Shown: piece after piece, positions 47,796 to 59,944 of the stretch | How the letters are laid out: each line of letters begins with the position of its first letter | Numbering within the stretch: position 1 is the stretch's first letter | Origin: Allium sativum | Lineage: Eukaryota; Streptophyta; Magnoliopsida; Asparagales; Amaryllidaceae | Direction of reading: 5' to 3' | Length of the DNA: 64,000 nt | NCBI GenBank assembly: GCA_030737875.1 | Contig: CM060910.1 | Coordinates: 69,696,501 to 69,760,500, forward strand | Notes under the pieces: generated by a model | What the model saw: only the letters and a program-made list of their open reading frames with translations | Databases searched by the model: none | What the model was told of the DNA's origin: nothing | Translations under genes and position numbers: made by a program

Positions 47796-48885
47796 AACGG
47801 GTTTACTCCAGTGATTGCTAGTGCATTTAAAACAAAGTAAATTCTTTTAAAACAACGCAATGCTTTTTAAAAAGAATGAAGCCAATATAAGAATCAAGTC
47901 CCATCATACAATGCAACGTAAGCCGGAGGATAGAGTTTTACATTATAATGGCCAAATATGCTTAATACGTGTAAAGCAAAATCATTTGATATTATTACTA
48001 GTGCATATATGTTTCAAAAACGAATATCATCATAAATATCAATCATAGACGGCGTAGCTACCATATACTATGTCGCCATACTAGTTCTACAATCGAAGCC
48101 GTAATTTCGTATTGGAAATTGGATTTCCATCATGAGTCGAGGCAAGGGGAAAGCTCCTCTCCGCTTCGAGACATTCTAGCAAATGCCTCAGGACTACACA
48201 CTCTGGGTAATCCTGGATGCTTCAGGGTCATTCCTCTCTTACGTTTGAGGATTGGCAATTCCTGAACACACGTTTCCCGGTCCTTACAGACCTATAATCG
48301 AGGCACCTCGCATTCCAATAACCATATAGGTGAAAAATAGATATAAATGTCAGGGCTGGTAATTCACTGACACCACCATAGCTAGAAAGAAATGTCGTGC
48401 TCTCCCTGCAGTTCGTATCCCGTTTTTAACTCATACCGGGGTGTAAGGCTCGCGAATCCATGCTATACACAAAGCCAGGCCACGTAGACCGTGCTTTGAT
48501 CATCAACCATAAGACTTTGCTTTGCAACAGAAGCCTTGATCACAGCAACTTGGCATGCCACATAGGCAATCCACTCCATACGACTGATTTCTATCGATAT
48601 ATAACCTCTGAGCTCATACGTCTCAGAGAAGGGCGTTAAGCAAAAGAATAAATTCTCCGCCGTCAAACAGATATATATTTAACAGAGATCAATCAGTATA
48701 GAACAAAATCCAATGTTAGACACACAGTCCATTTACAAGTCCGTTCTGGGTCTGAACGAAATCAGAGGCGTCAATTCCTCGTATATCTGTACAATCAACT
48801 CATACGTTCAGACGGCTAATACTTCCGTTCCTTCACGGTAGCTACTCCGGTCAGGAACCTCAGCAGCACCCATCCAACCGATAAG

Positions 48886-48980
48886 AAGATCGTCGATCTT
48901 GAATCGTCTTTGTATTTTCCAATTTGAATCGCTCGATTAATTATTTGAAATGAGGGTTAGCTTGGCCTTTTCAAATAATT
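48886..48980 (-). other. Family B hairpin pair, 3' LTR
   Basis: Hairpin 1 (48939-48980): AATTATTTGAAA/TTTCAAATAATT, perfect. Hairpin 2 (48886-48900): AAGATC/GATCTT with loop GAC on the minus strand, where B1 has AAGACC/GGTCTT. Confidence 0.65.
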
Positions 48981-49256
48981 CACGTAATTAGAATTCAAAT
49001 CAATTCTTTCTATGGTTATATTATTCGACATCCATATTTCAGTTCTTTAGTGTTATTTTCGTGTCAAACATATACAACCATCAAATATCAAACAATTCAA
49101 GCCCAATTGGTTTATTTGCAATCTATGTTGCTTATAATATTTTATAACGATTTTTCGCCATTTTTATTTATTTAAAAATGGCCATATTTAATTAAACGAC
49201 ATTTTAGGTCGTGCCGTGGCACTGGCGCTGTTTTCCCCCTAATTTGTTTTACACAT

Positions 49257-49655
49257 ATCGGGAAATCTAACCGTTGGATTTCTACAAAGTCTATATCAGT
49301 GGGAAGATATTCCCAAAGCGAACCCAACGGTTCCGGTTTCGTGAAAATCCGACGGTCAGATCTTCCACACTAGTCGTTTGAAGTTACGGTTTCAAAATTC
49401 GAACTACAGCGTCGTTATTCGATTTAATTTAATTATATTTATATTTATATATAAATATAAACGATTCTGGCGCTGTTTCTCTTTAGATTTGAATTTAACA
49501 TTCCGGACAATCCAACTGTTGGATTTTTACAAGGTTGGTGCCGTTGGAAAGATATTTCCAAGGCGAACCCAGCGGTTCCAGTTTCGGGAAAATCCAATGG
49601 TCGGATTTCTCGTACTAATCGTTTCAAATTACGATTCCAAAACACGAACTGCACG
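49257..49655 (-). repeat. ~235-bp duplicated unit in the chromovirus 3' LTR
   Basis: Two diverged direct copies (49257-49430 and 49495-49655). Each has an AACCGTTGGATTT-type palindrome, a GAACCCA(A/G)CGGTTCC block and AAAATCC(G/A)A(C/T)GGTC. The same pair is at 57650-58045 in the other LTR. B3 has one unit. Confidence 0.75.
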
Positions 49656-50617
49656 GCTTCGATTCCTTTCTATTCTATAATTTCAAATATAGTTTATTCA
49701 TTAATTTCAACTTCGTTTTCACTTCAAATATTTCACTAACGCCTTAATATTTTGAAAAATTTCGCCATAACCTCCTTTGTACGGGGAGGGGTTTGGAAAT
49801 TTATTGGGCCGTGTTAGGTACCCAATAAATCCTAAAAAGCATCCACATATTTATAGTGATATATTCTGGTGTTTACGGGGGAGCGTTTATAGATAATAAC
49901 TCCAGAGAATAAATTCTCGTCACCCCATTCCGTGAGGAAATAAATAGTCCATGTGCCATATCTAATAACTAGAGAGACGTGAATATTGTCAACTCCAGAC
50001 CCATGTGGGGTTTTTATTAACCTGGCAATTTATCGTTATATTTTATATAGTCCATATCAGTCATCAATTCAACCTATAATATAAAATCATCGCCATACAA
50101 GCCTCTTGCTCGTATGGTAAATCTTCCACCTCGTCACACAAGCTCCAATTTCTTATGTGGAATATGATGAAGTATGCCTATCGTCAAGAAGTATGCCATG
50201 TAGTGTAGTTCAAAATTAATTGTTGCTACCCTATGGCGATATTTCTTATTTCACACAGAATAACCATCACTCCGCATCCAATGGCATTCACAGGTGTTGA
50301 TATAAAAATAAAATTGCGCATCCAACTCATCAAGGCTTACCTATTTGTCGGGCACGCAAATAATTTCTTTACTCTAAAGCTAATCCATTTTTCCTGTTCA
50401 ACACATGTATATATATGCTGAACAAAGCAAATAATAATATTTCTAGCAAACTATTATTTATTTCGACACGTGGGTATTTTTATCAACGCGTATATATGAT
50501 AAAAGAAATATTTTTATCATCAAAAATATTTATTCAACACGTGAATGTTTTTAACACTTCATATTCACAATAAAGATGTAGATTTTATTGTCTATTCATT
50601 TTATTTTGAAATATGAT

Positions 50618-51175
50618 AACATCCAACACATGAATTTCAATTCAACTTATGAATTTCAATTTAACACATGAATATTCTCTATAGTTTGAATATATATAAA
50701 AATGTGATTTTTATCGCTAAAGCCATTTGTTTGAATTCAAATAATATTCAACACATGAATTTCAACTCAACGAATGAATTTCAATTCAACACATGAATAT
50801 TCTCTATAGTTTGAATATATATAAAAATGTGATTTTTATCGCTAAAGCCATTTGTTTAAATTCAAATAATATTCAACACATGAATTTCAACTCAACGAAT
50901 GAATTTCAATTCAACACATGAATATTCTATATAGTTTGAATATATATATAAAAATGTGATTTTTATCGCTAAAGCCATTTGTTTAAATTCAAATAATATT
51001 CAACACATGAATTTCAACTCAACGAATGAATTTCAATTCAACACATGAATATTCTCTATAGTTTGAATATATATAAAAATGTGATTTTTATCGCTAAAGC
51101 AATTTTTTTAAATTCAAATAATATTCAACACATGAATTTCAACTCAACGAATGAATTTCATTCTAACACATGTAT
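50618..51175 (-). repeat. 125-bp tandem array, chromovirus 3' LTR
   Basis: CTCTATAGTTTGAAT-type markers at 50677, 50802, 50927 and 51054 give a ~125-bp period, four copies plus a partial one. Units contain CAACACATGAATTTCAACTC and AAAATGTGATTTTTATCGCT. The counterpart at 59005-59580 has a (TA)n expansion in its last unit. Confidence 0.9.
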
Positions 51176-53109
51176 ATTTCAGAAAATTTCGGCAGCATAA
51201 CGGCAGGGTAGTTAAAACCGGGACCGTCCCTAGTACGGCTCCTCGCTCTACCTTAAAACCTCGCGGTTTTTGACAATGGGGATCATGCATCTAGTTCACA
51301 CGTAGGCGGCATGTTTTATTTTCAATTCCACAATCCTATTCTAATTTATTTCAAACACAAGAGGGTATTTTTCAACCGCAAAGGTATTTTTCAACCACAA
51401 TATCAACCACAAACAATTATTTCCAACCATTCGTCATACCATATAATATCACGTCAATCACAAGCAATAAATATCGTCCATAGTCTGTGGACGAGGGGAG
51501 TGTATATATATATATATATATTATTTCTATAATTCACTTGCATTTCATCACAATTCAAAGCATATATGTTTCATTCAACGCTTGTATAATTTATACATCG
51601 CTAATATAACTTATACAACACATGTACATGAGGTATACAATGCGTATATAATTTACACTTCGCTTATATAATTTATACAATGCGATTGCATTCACACAAT
51701 TAATTTAGATTCCTCACATTGGTTTTTGCAGTGCTAAAAATCGTAGGAAGATCAGAAAAATCCACGGCTTCTTCTATGTGGCAGAGAGCCTCCTTGCGGT
51801 CGTGATGTCTCCTGTTTCATCAAATTTCGTTAAAGAACGAAAAAGAAATTATCTTTCAAAGTTTTGCAACACTTAAAAGTGTTATTTTCATTTCAGAATT
51901 TCGAAGCAGAAGGGTTTTTTAAACCGTCAAAACTAGGTTTTGATTTTAAAACAAACCGTACCTCGTTGCTCCGATCAGACCCTGCGACGTTGAAGGGCTA
52001 CGAACCAGCTTCTGATCGATGGTGGTGGCGGCAGACTCGGCGGCTCCAGCAGGGTACGGCAGCGCTCCAAAGGGGCGGACTTCTTCCTGGAAATTCGACG
52101 CGAATAGGCAATGGTCTTCGACGAGGCTTGCTTTGATTTGAAGAGGGGAGAGAGGCGGTCGGAATTGTCAACTGGAGGTGGCGGCGAAACTGACTGTGGC
52201 GGCGGCGAAATCGGTGGAAAGGTTCGACGAATTTCCGTCGTTCGATAATAGGGTTGATCGGGTTTTCTGAGGAGAGAGGGAGAATAGAGATATTTTCTAT
52301 TATATAGTATTTTTAAATTACTTTATTACCCCTTCTAGCCAACGTACACCAATTTCAACCCAACGACTATCGCCTCAAGCTAAATGCCCCCATTCCGGAC
52401 ACAATGGGATATGTTTCGTTGGCCAATTCGACTGTTACAGTCAGTTATTTTTCAAATCAAAGTATAAAACATTTTATATTTAGTTTGAACGTACATTTCA
52501 ATTTGCCAGGGCCACAAACTGAATCGAAAAATTCCAAAAAAATAAATCTAGCTTTGTTTTGACGATACGGTCCCAACAAAACCAGTTTCGTCGAATTCTG
52601 AGCTCATATGCAAAATGTCCATTTTCAGGTCGATCCATTTTAGCAGAAATTGACCAATCACATTTTCTTTTGCCCCACTCACATACTAGTTTCAAAAATT
52701 ATGAAATTTGAAACCTAGCAATAATTTGACATCCCGGACTCAACAAAAGTGGTTTCGTCGAATTCCAAGGTCGTATGCAAAATATCTATTTTCAAGGGCT
52801 ATATATGCTATATAACGACCTTTCTGAAAATTCATTCGGCCATAACTTTTGATTCCCTTTATGAAACTTCGATTTTTCAGATTCGTTAGAAAGGTATTCA
52901 TAAACAGATTTAAATATTTTCAGTTTCGCTAAAATCCGTTATATTTTCCACCCGGTACAGTCAGACAAAGTTTGTATTCAAAATTTCAAACTGCTATACT
53001 AGCCCCAATTCATTCTTTTATTGAAATATGCTATTTCAATCATTCAAATTCTTTGGTAATAATCAATTTTAAAAATTTTAAATTGGTTCTCATTTTCCGG
53101 GTTATTACA

Positions 53110-53127
53110 ATCTCCCCCACTTAAAAC
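53110..53127 (-). other. Polypurine tract, chromovirus
   Basis: Minus strand GTTTTAAGTGGGGGAGAT touching the 3' LTR start. It is preceded by TTTCGAGGACGAAA, the usual chromovirus context, as in family A. Confidence 0.9.
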
Positions 53128-53210
53128 TTTTCGTCCTCGAAAAGGAAATAACATCAAAGCAGGAAATAAAATGTAAATGCAAAGTATTGTAAAAGTACCT
53201 TGCACCGGAG

Positions 53211-55430
53211 TTAGTCAGAGATGTCCACTCTGCATTTGGGGTAGGCTTGTTTACTGCTTTCCTCAGTCTCCCAAGTACAGTCTCTAGGATCACTACTCCA
53301 CTGCACCTTGACTAAATGAATCTTTTTGCTCCTTAGCTCTCTAGTTTCGTTGCCAACAATTTTTAATGGCTCTCTTCTGAGTGCTAATTCTGGAGTTATG
53401 TCTGTATCCTGTTGCGCTGCTTCTTCTACAACAAGCTCTGGATCATGAACATGTTTTCTGAGTTGAGACACGTGGAACACGTCATGTACACCAGGCAACC
53501 AATCAGGTAATGAAACCCTATATGCAAGAGTTCCAATCCGTTCAAGTATAGGAAAGGGACCAATAAATCTCGGTGCCAACTTCCCAGTTTTGCCAAATCT
53601 GATTACTCCTCTCATCGGAGAAACTCTTAAATAAACATAATCGCCAACGGCAAATGATAAGTCTCTTCTTCTCGCATCAGCATAACTTTTTTGTCGGCTC
53701 TGTGCGGTTTTCAATCGCTTCTTAATGAAATCGACTTTATCTGATGCATCTCGAATCATATCGGGCCCTAACACAAGTCTATTTCCAGGTTCTACCCAAC
53801 ATGCTGGAGATCTGCATGGTCTACCGTATAATGCTTCAAATGGAGACATTCCGAAACTTGCTTGATAGCTATTGTTATAAGAGAATTCGGCTAAATGTAA
53901 GTGATCTTCCCATGAGCCTCCAAAATCGATAACGCAAGCCCGCAGTAAATCTTCTAGAATTCTATTCACCCGCTCAGTTTGCCCGTCTGTCTGAGGGTGA
54001 TATGCGGTGCTTAGATTCAATTTGGTTCCCAATTCTGTCTGGAATGCTTCCCAGAATTTGCTAGTAAATAGGGGTTCTCTATCACTGACTATATTGAGCG
54101 GCACTCCATGTAGTTTAACTATTTCTTTGAAGTAAATCTGTGCTAAATTTTGAGCCGTTCTATTGGATCAGACAGGTATAAAATGGGCAGTCTTCGTGAA
54201 GCGATCTACGATTACCCATATACTATCGTTTCCTTTTTTAGTTCGAGGCAAGCCATCAATGAAGTCCATCGAAATTTGCTCCCACTTCCATCCTGGAATT
54301 TCTAAAGGTTGTAATAGTCTAGCCAATTTCTGCTGATCGCTCTTAACTAGCTGACAAGTGGAGCATCTGCTTACATATAATGAAATATCTCTTTTCATCG
54401 ATCTCCACCAGAATGTGCGCTTGATGTCATTGTACATTTTTCTCACACCGGGATGGATACTGAGTTTGGACTTATGAAACTCGTCCAGTATTTCTCTTCG
54501 AAGCTTTGGAAGATTTGGGATGCAAATTCTGCCCTTTAATCTAAGAACTCCTTTGTCATCGAGTCGGAAACTTGTGGATTCACCTCCCTTGACTCTCTGA
54601 CTAACTCTTTGAATAAATTCATCGTCCTTCTGAAGGGTCGGGATCCTGTCAATTAATGAGGACGTGATGACAAAACCGGAGATGATTTCATTCTTTCTGC
54701 TGAGCGCATCTGCTACAACATTGGCTTTTCCCGGAGTGTATAGAGTATCAAAATCGTAGGCCGCAAGGAATTCTAACCAACACTGTTGTCTCAAGTTTAG
54801 ATCTTTATGAGTAAATAGATATTTCAAGGATTGATGATCGGTAAATAGTTCGAACTTCTCGCCCAATAAATAATGCCTCCAGATTCTTAAAGCAAACACG
54901 GTAGTTAATAACTCAAGATCATGAGTTGCATAGTTTCTTTCATGCGGCTTCAGCTGACGGCTGGCATAAGCGACCACTTGGCCTTTTTGCATTAATACTG
55001 CGCCTAGCCCTCTAATAGAAGCATCTGTCCATACAGTCAAGTCTTGGTTGCCTTCTACAATTGTTAATACTGGAGCAGTTGTCAACTTCAGTTTCAGCTC
55101 CTGGAAAGCTCCTTCACATTCGGGAGTCCATTTGAATTTCTCATGCTTCTTTGTAAGCATTGTCAATACACCATATATCTTTGAAAAATCCTGAACGAAT
55201 TTCCGATAGTAACTAGCCAATCCAAGGAAACTTCGAACTTCTATGGGGGTAGTAGGTTGTTTCCAGTTCTGAATCGCTGTAATTTTGCTTGGATCTACAG
55301 CAATCCCTTCTTTTGATACGACATGGCCAAGGAACTTAACTTCATCCTGCCAGAAGAAACATTTAGAAAATTTAGCTTTCAAGACATTTCTCCTCAGAAT
55401 TTTCAACACTTGTTCTAAATGTACGTTCAA
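53211..55430 (-). pseudogene. Chromovirus pol 3' part: RT end, RNase H, integrase, chromodomain
   Basis: One continuous frame of ~740 codons is broken by a single TGA at 54168-54170. Part 1 (420 codons): RT thumb with F-L-G-H-V-V-S (~33-39), RNase H with D136, E173, D198 and D241 (T-D-A-S, D-L-E-L, T-D-H-Q-S, A-D-A-L-S), integrase zinc finger H319/H326/C356/C359, and first catalytic D389 (M-D-F-I-D-G). Part 2: second D (S-D-R-E-P) and E of T-D-G-Q-T-E-R-V-N, a G-P-F motif, and a C-terminal chromodomain with L-V-K-V-Q-W and T-W-E. So the D,D,E triad is complete. There is no start codon: the open frame begins right after the deletion junction, and gag, protease and the RT catalytic core are absent. 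The TGA lies between the two catalytic aspartates. Not functional by itself. Confidence 0.93.
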
Positions 55431-55564
55431 ATTGTTTTGTCTGCTTAGCTCATTCTAGGACATTGCTAATCCTATCTCTAATGAGCTACTCGCCTTAGAA
55501 CACTACTGATTCTATTCTGACGAGGTATTTAATGTGTTAGATCCCGGAACTAAGGTTAACCAAA
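55431..55564 (-). other. Leader remnant and internal deletion junction
   Basis: Only ~135 bases separate the primer site from the RT thumb. An intact chromovirus would have gag, protease and RT here. The deletion breakpoint lies close to 55435-55440, just before V-H-L-E-Q-V. Confidence 0.7.
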
Positions 55565-55576
55565 GCTTTGATACCA
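55565..55576 (-). other. Primer-binding site, chromovirus
   Basis: Minus strand TGGTATCAAAGC, two bases inside the 5' LTR end. It differs from the TGGTATCAGAGC of families A and C by one base. Confidence 0.85.
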
Positions 55577-57276
55577 ACTGTGACGATCCCAAAATCCGAG
55601 GTGCGGTATTAAGGATAATCATTGGAATATAACACATCAATCATCATAGCAGAGTACAGATAATAGCAAAAACAATAAATAGAATAATTTTACATGGATA
55701 TGACAGCGGAATCACAACATGTAACAACATCAGAATAGCACAGCGTAGGATATAACTTAGTAAATAAAAAGGGAAGTGATCAGTCATCATCGCCAGAGGC
55801 GGAATATATACATGCAGTGAGACATAATAAGGGTATCAGTCTACATCGCCGAAGGCGGTACATATACATACGAGAATAAATACTGAAAGTAAAGCAGTCT
55901 GCATCGCCTGTGGCGGAATCATAATATAAGTACCATAATGGCGGAAAATGTCAAAGTCATCTCTGTGAAGTCAGCCTCGCCATGAGCCAAAATGCACTCT
56001 ATCCGACAGTGCAGAGCCAAAAACAACCTGTCACCTGTGAACTAGGTTGCCCGTGTGGAAATAAGGGCACCCGCGTTTGCAAAGTGAAACAAACAACGAG
56101 TCAGTCATGGGGACTGGTATGAGGAATCTATTTAACAGTTTAAACAACAGTAATAAGCAAATCATAGGACCACGCCACTTTCGCGGAACGGGTTTACTCT
56201 AGTGATTGCTAGTGCATTTAAAACAAAGTAAATTCTTTTAAAACAACGCAATGCTTTTTAAAAAGAATGAAGCCATTATAAGACTCAAGTCCCATCATAC
56301 AATGCAATGCAAGCCGGAGGATAGAGTTTTACCGTATAATGGCCAAATATGCTTAATACGTGTAAAGCAAAATCATTTGATATTATTACTAGTGCATATA
56401 TGTTTCAGAAACGAATAGCGTCATAAATATCAATCATAGACGGCATAGCTACCATATACTATGTCGCCATACTAGTTCTATAATCGAAGCCGTTATTTCG
56501 TATTGGAAATTGGATTTCCGTCATGAGTCGAGGCAAGGGGCAAGCTCCTCTCCGCTTTGAGACATTCTAGCAAATGCCTCAAGACTACACACTCTGGGTA
56601 ACCCTGGATGCTTCAGGGCCGGTCCTCTCTTACGTTTGAGGATTGGCAATTCCTGAACACACGTTTCCCGGTCCTTACAGACCTATAATCGAGGCGCCTC
56701 GCATTCCAACAACCACATAAGTGAAAAATAGATATAAATGTCAGGGCTGGTAAGTCACTGACACCACCATAGCTAGAAAGAAACGTCGTGCTCTCCCTGT
56801 AGTCCGTATCCCGTTTTTAACTCATACCGGGGTGTGAGGCTCGCGAATCCACGCTATACACAAAGCCAGGCCACATAGACCGTGCTTTGATCATCAACCA
56901 CAAGACTTTGCTTTGCAACAGAAGCCTTGATCACAACAACTTGGCATGCCACATAGGCAATCCACTCCATACGACTGATTTCTATCGATATATAACCTCT
57001 AAGCTCATACGTCTCAGAGAAGGGCGTTAAGCAAAAGAATAAATTCTCCGCCGCCAAACAGATATATATTTAATAGAGATCAATCAGTATAGAACAAAAT
57101 CCAATGTCAGACACACAGTCCATTTACAAGTCCGTTCTGGGTCTGAACGAAACCGGAGGCGTCAATTCCTCATATATCCGTACAATCAACTCATACGTTC
57201 AGACGGCTACTACTTCCATTCCTTCACGGTAGCTACTCCGGTCAGGAACCTCAGCAGCGCCCATCCAACCGATACT

Positions 57277-57371
57277 AAGATCATCGGTCTTGAATCGTCT
57301 TTGTATTTTCCAATTTGAATCGCTCGATTAATTATTTGAAATGAGGGTTAGCTCGGCGTTTTCAAATAATT
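57277..57371 (-). other. Family B hairpin pair, 5' LTR
   Basis: Hairpin 1 (57330-57371) has perfect AATTATTTGAAA/TTTCAAATAATT arms. Hairpin 2 (57277-57291) has one mismatch, where the 3' LTR copy pairs fully. Confidence 0.6.
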
Positions 57372-59004
57372 CACGTAATTAGAATTCAAATCAATTCTTT
57401 CTATGGTTATATTATTCGACATCCATATTTCAGTTCTTTAGTGTTATTTTCGTGTCAAACACATACACCCATCAAATATCAAACAATTCAACCCAATTGG
57501 TTTATTTGCAATCTATGTTGCTTATAATATTTTATAACGATTTTTCGCCATTTTTATTATTTAAAAATGGCCATATTTAATTAAACGACTTTTCAGGTCG
57601 TGCCGTGGCACTGGCACTGTTTTTCCCCTAATTTGTTTTACACATATCGGGAAATCTAACCGTTGGATTTCTACAAAGTCTATATCAGTGGGAAAATATT
57701 CCCAAAGCGAACCCAACGGTTCCAGTTTCGTGAAAATCCGACGGTCGGATCTTCCACACTAGTCGTTTGAAGTTACGGTTTCAAAATTCAAACTGCAACG
57801 TCGTTATTCGATTTAATTTAATTATATTTATATTTATATATAAATATAAACGATTCTGGCCCTGTTTTTCTTCAGATTTGAATTTAACATTCCGGACAAT
57901 CCAACCGTTGGATTTTTACAAGGTTGATGCCGTTGGAAAGATATTTCCAAGGCGAACCCAGCCGTTCCAGTTTCGGGAAAATCCGATGGTCGGATTTCTC
58001 GTACTAATCATTTCAAATTACGATTCCAAAACACGAACCGCACGGCTTCGATTCCTTTCTATTCTATAATTTCAAATATAGTTTATTCATTAATTTCAAC
58101 TTCGTTTTCACTTCAAATATTTCACTAACGCCTTAATATTTCGAAAAATTTCGCCATAACCTCCTTTGTACGGGGAGGGGTTTTGAAATTTATTGGGCCG
58201 TGTTAGGTACCCAATAAATCCTAGAAAGCATCCACATATTTATAGTGATATATTCTGGTGTTTATGGGGAAGCGTGTATAGACAATAACTCCAGAGAATA
58301 AATTCTCGTCACCCTGTTCCGTGTGGAAATAAATAGTCCATGTGCCGTATCTAATAACTAGAGAGACGTGATTATTGTCAACTCCAGACTCGTGTGGGGT
58401 TTTTATTAATCTGGCAATTTATCATTATATTTTATATAGTCCATATCAGTCATCAGTTCAACCTGTAATATAAAATCATCGCCATACAAGCCTCTCGCTC
58501 GTATGGTAAATCTTCCACCTCGTCACACAAGCTCCAATTGCTTATGTGGAATATGATGAAGTATGCCTATCGTCAAGAAGTATGCCATGTAGTGTAGTTC
58601 AAAATTAATTGTTGCTACCCTATGGCGATATTTCTTATTTCACACAGAATAACCATCACTCCGCATCCAATGGCATTCACAGGAGTTGATATAAAAATAA
58701 AATTGCGCAGCCAACTCATCAAGGCTTACCTATTTGTTGGGCACGCAAATAATTTCTTTACTCTACAGCTAATACATTTTTCCTGTTCAACACATGTATA
58801 TATATGCAGAATAAAGCTAATAATAATATTTCTAGCAAACTGTTATTTATTTCGACACGTGTGTATTTTTATCAACGCGTATATATGATAAAAGAAATAT
58901 TTTTATCATCAAAAATATTTATTCAACACGTGAATGTTTTTAACACTTCATATTCACAATAAAGATGTAGATTTTATTGTCTATTCGTTTTATTTTGAAA
59001 TACG

Positions 59005-59449
59005 ATAACATCCAACACATGAATTTCAATTCAACTTATGAATTTCAATTTAACACATGAATATTCTCTATAGTTTGAATATATATAAAAATGTGATTTT
59101 TATCGCTAAAGCCATTTGTTTAAATTCAAATAATATTCAACACATGAATTTCAACTCAACGAATGAATTTCAATTCAGCACATGAGTATTCTCTATAGTT
59201 TGAATATATACAAAAATGTGATTTTTATCGCTAAAGCCATATGTTTAAATTCAAATAATATTCAACACATGAATTTCAACTCAACGAATGAATTTCAATT
59301 CAACACATGAATATTCTCTATAGTTTGAATATATATAAAAATGTGATTTTTATCGCTAAAGCCATTTGTTTAAATTCAAATAATATTCAACACATGAATT
59401 TCAACTCAACGAATGAATTTCAATTCAACACATGAATATTCTCTATAGT

Positions 59450-59491
<42 letters not shown>

Positions 59492-59580
59492 GTGATTTTT
59501 ATCGCTAAAGCTATTTGTTTAAATTCAAATAATATTCAACACATGAATTTCAACTCAACGAATGAATTTCATTCTAACAC
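59005..59580 (-). repeat. 125-bp tandem array, chromovirus 5' LTR
   Basis: Same units as 50618-51175; the last unit contains ~18 TA dinucleotides. Confidence 0.88.
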
Positions 59581-59911
59581 ATGTATATTTCAGAAAATTT
59601 CGGCAGCATAACGGCAGGGTAGTTAAAACCGGGACCGTCCCTAGTACGGCTCCTCGCTCTACCTTAAAACCTAGTGGTTTTTGACAATGGGGATCATGCA
59701 TCTAGTTCGCATGCAGGCGGCATGTTTTATTTTCAATTCCACAATCCTATTCTAATTTGTTTCAACCACAAGAGGGTATTTTTCTACCACAAAGGTATTT
59801 TTCAACCACAATATCAACCACAAACAATTATTTCCAACCATTCGTCATACCATATAATATCACGTCAATCAAAAGCAATAAATATCGTCCATGGTCTGTG
59901 GACGAGGGGAG

Positions 59912-59944
<33 letters not shown>

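Larger units (their letters stand above)
47188..53109 (-). repeat. Family B chromovirus 3' LTR (5922 bp)
   Basis: On the minus strand it runs from TGTAATAACCCGGAAAATG to GGGATCGTCACA. It repeats at 55579-61529. It contains the family B hairpins (48886-48980 and 47784-47795), a ~235-bp duplication (49257-49655), a 125-bp array (50618-51175), a C-rich leader (minus, ~52010-52260) and duplicated TTCGACGAAAC(C/T) words in U3 (52540-52800). No coding sense. Confidence 0.92.

Noticed and set aside
49378..49680. 100-codon plus-strand frame in the chromovirus 3' LTR, also at 57767-58069
   Set aside because: Antisense to the element, present twice because of LTR identity, and overlapping the duplicated CCGTTGGATTT unit; no protein features.
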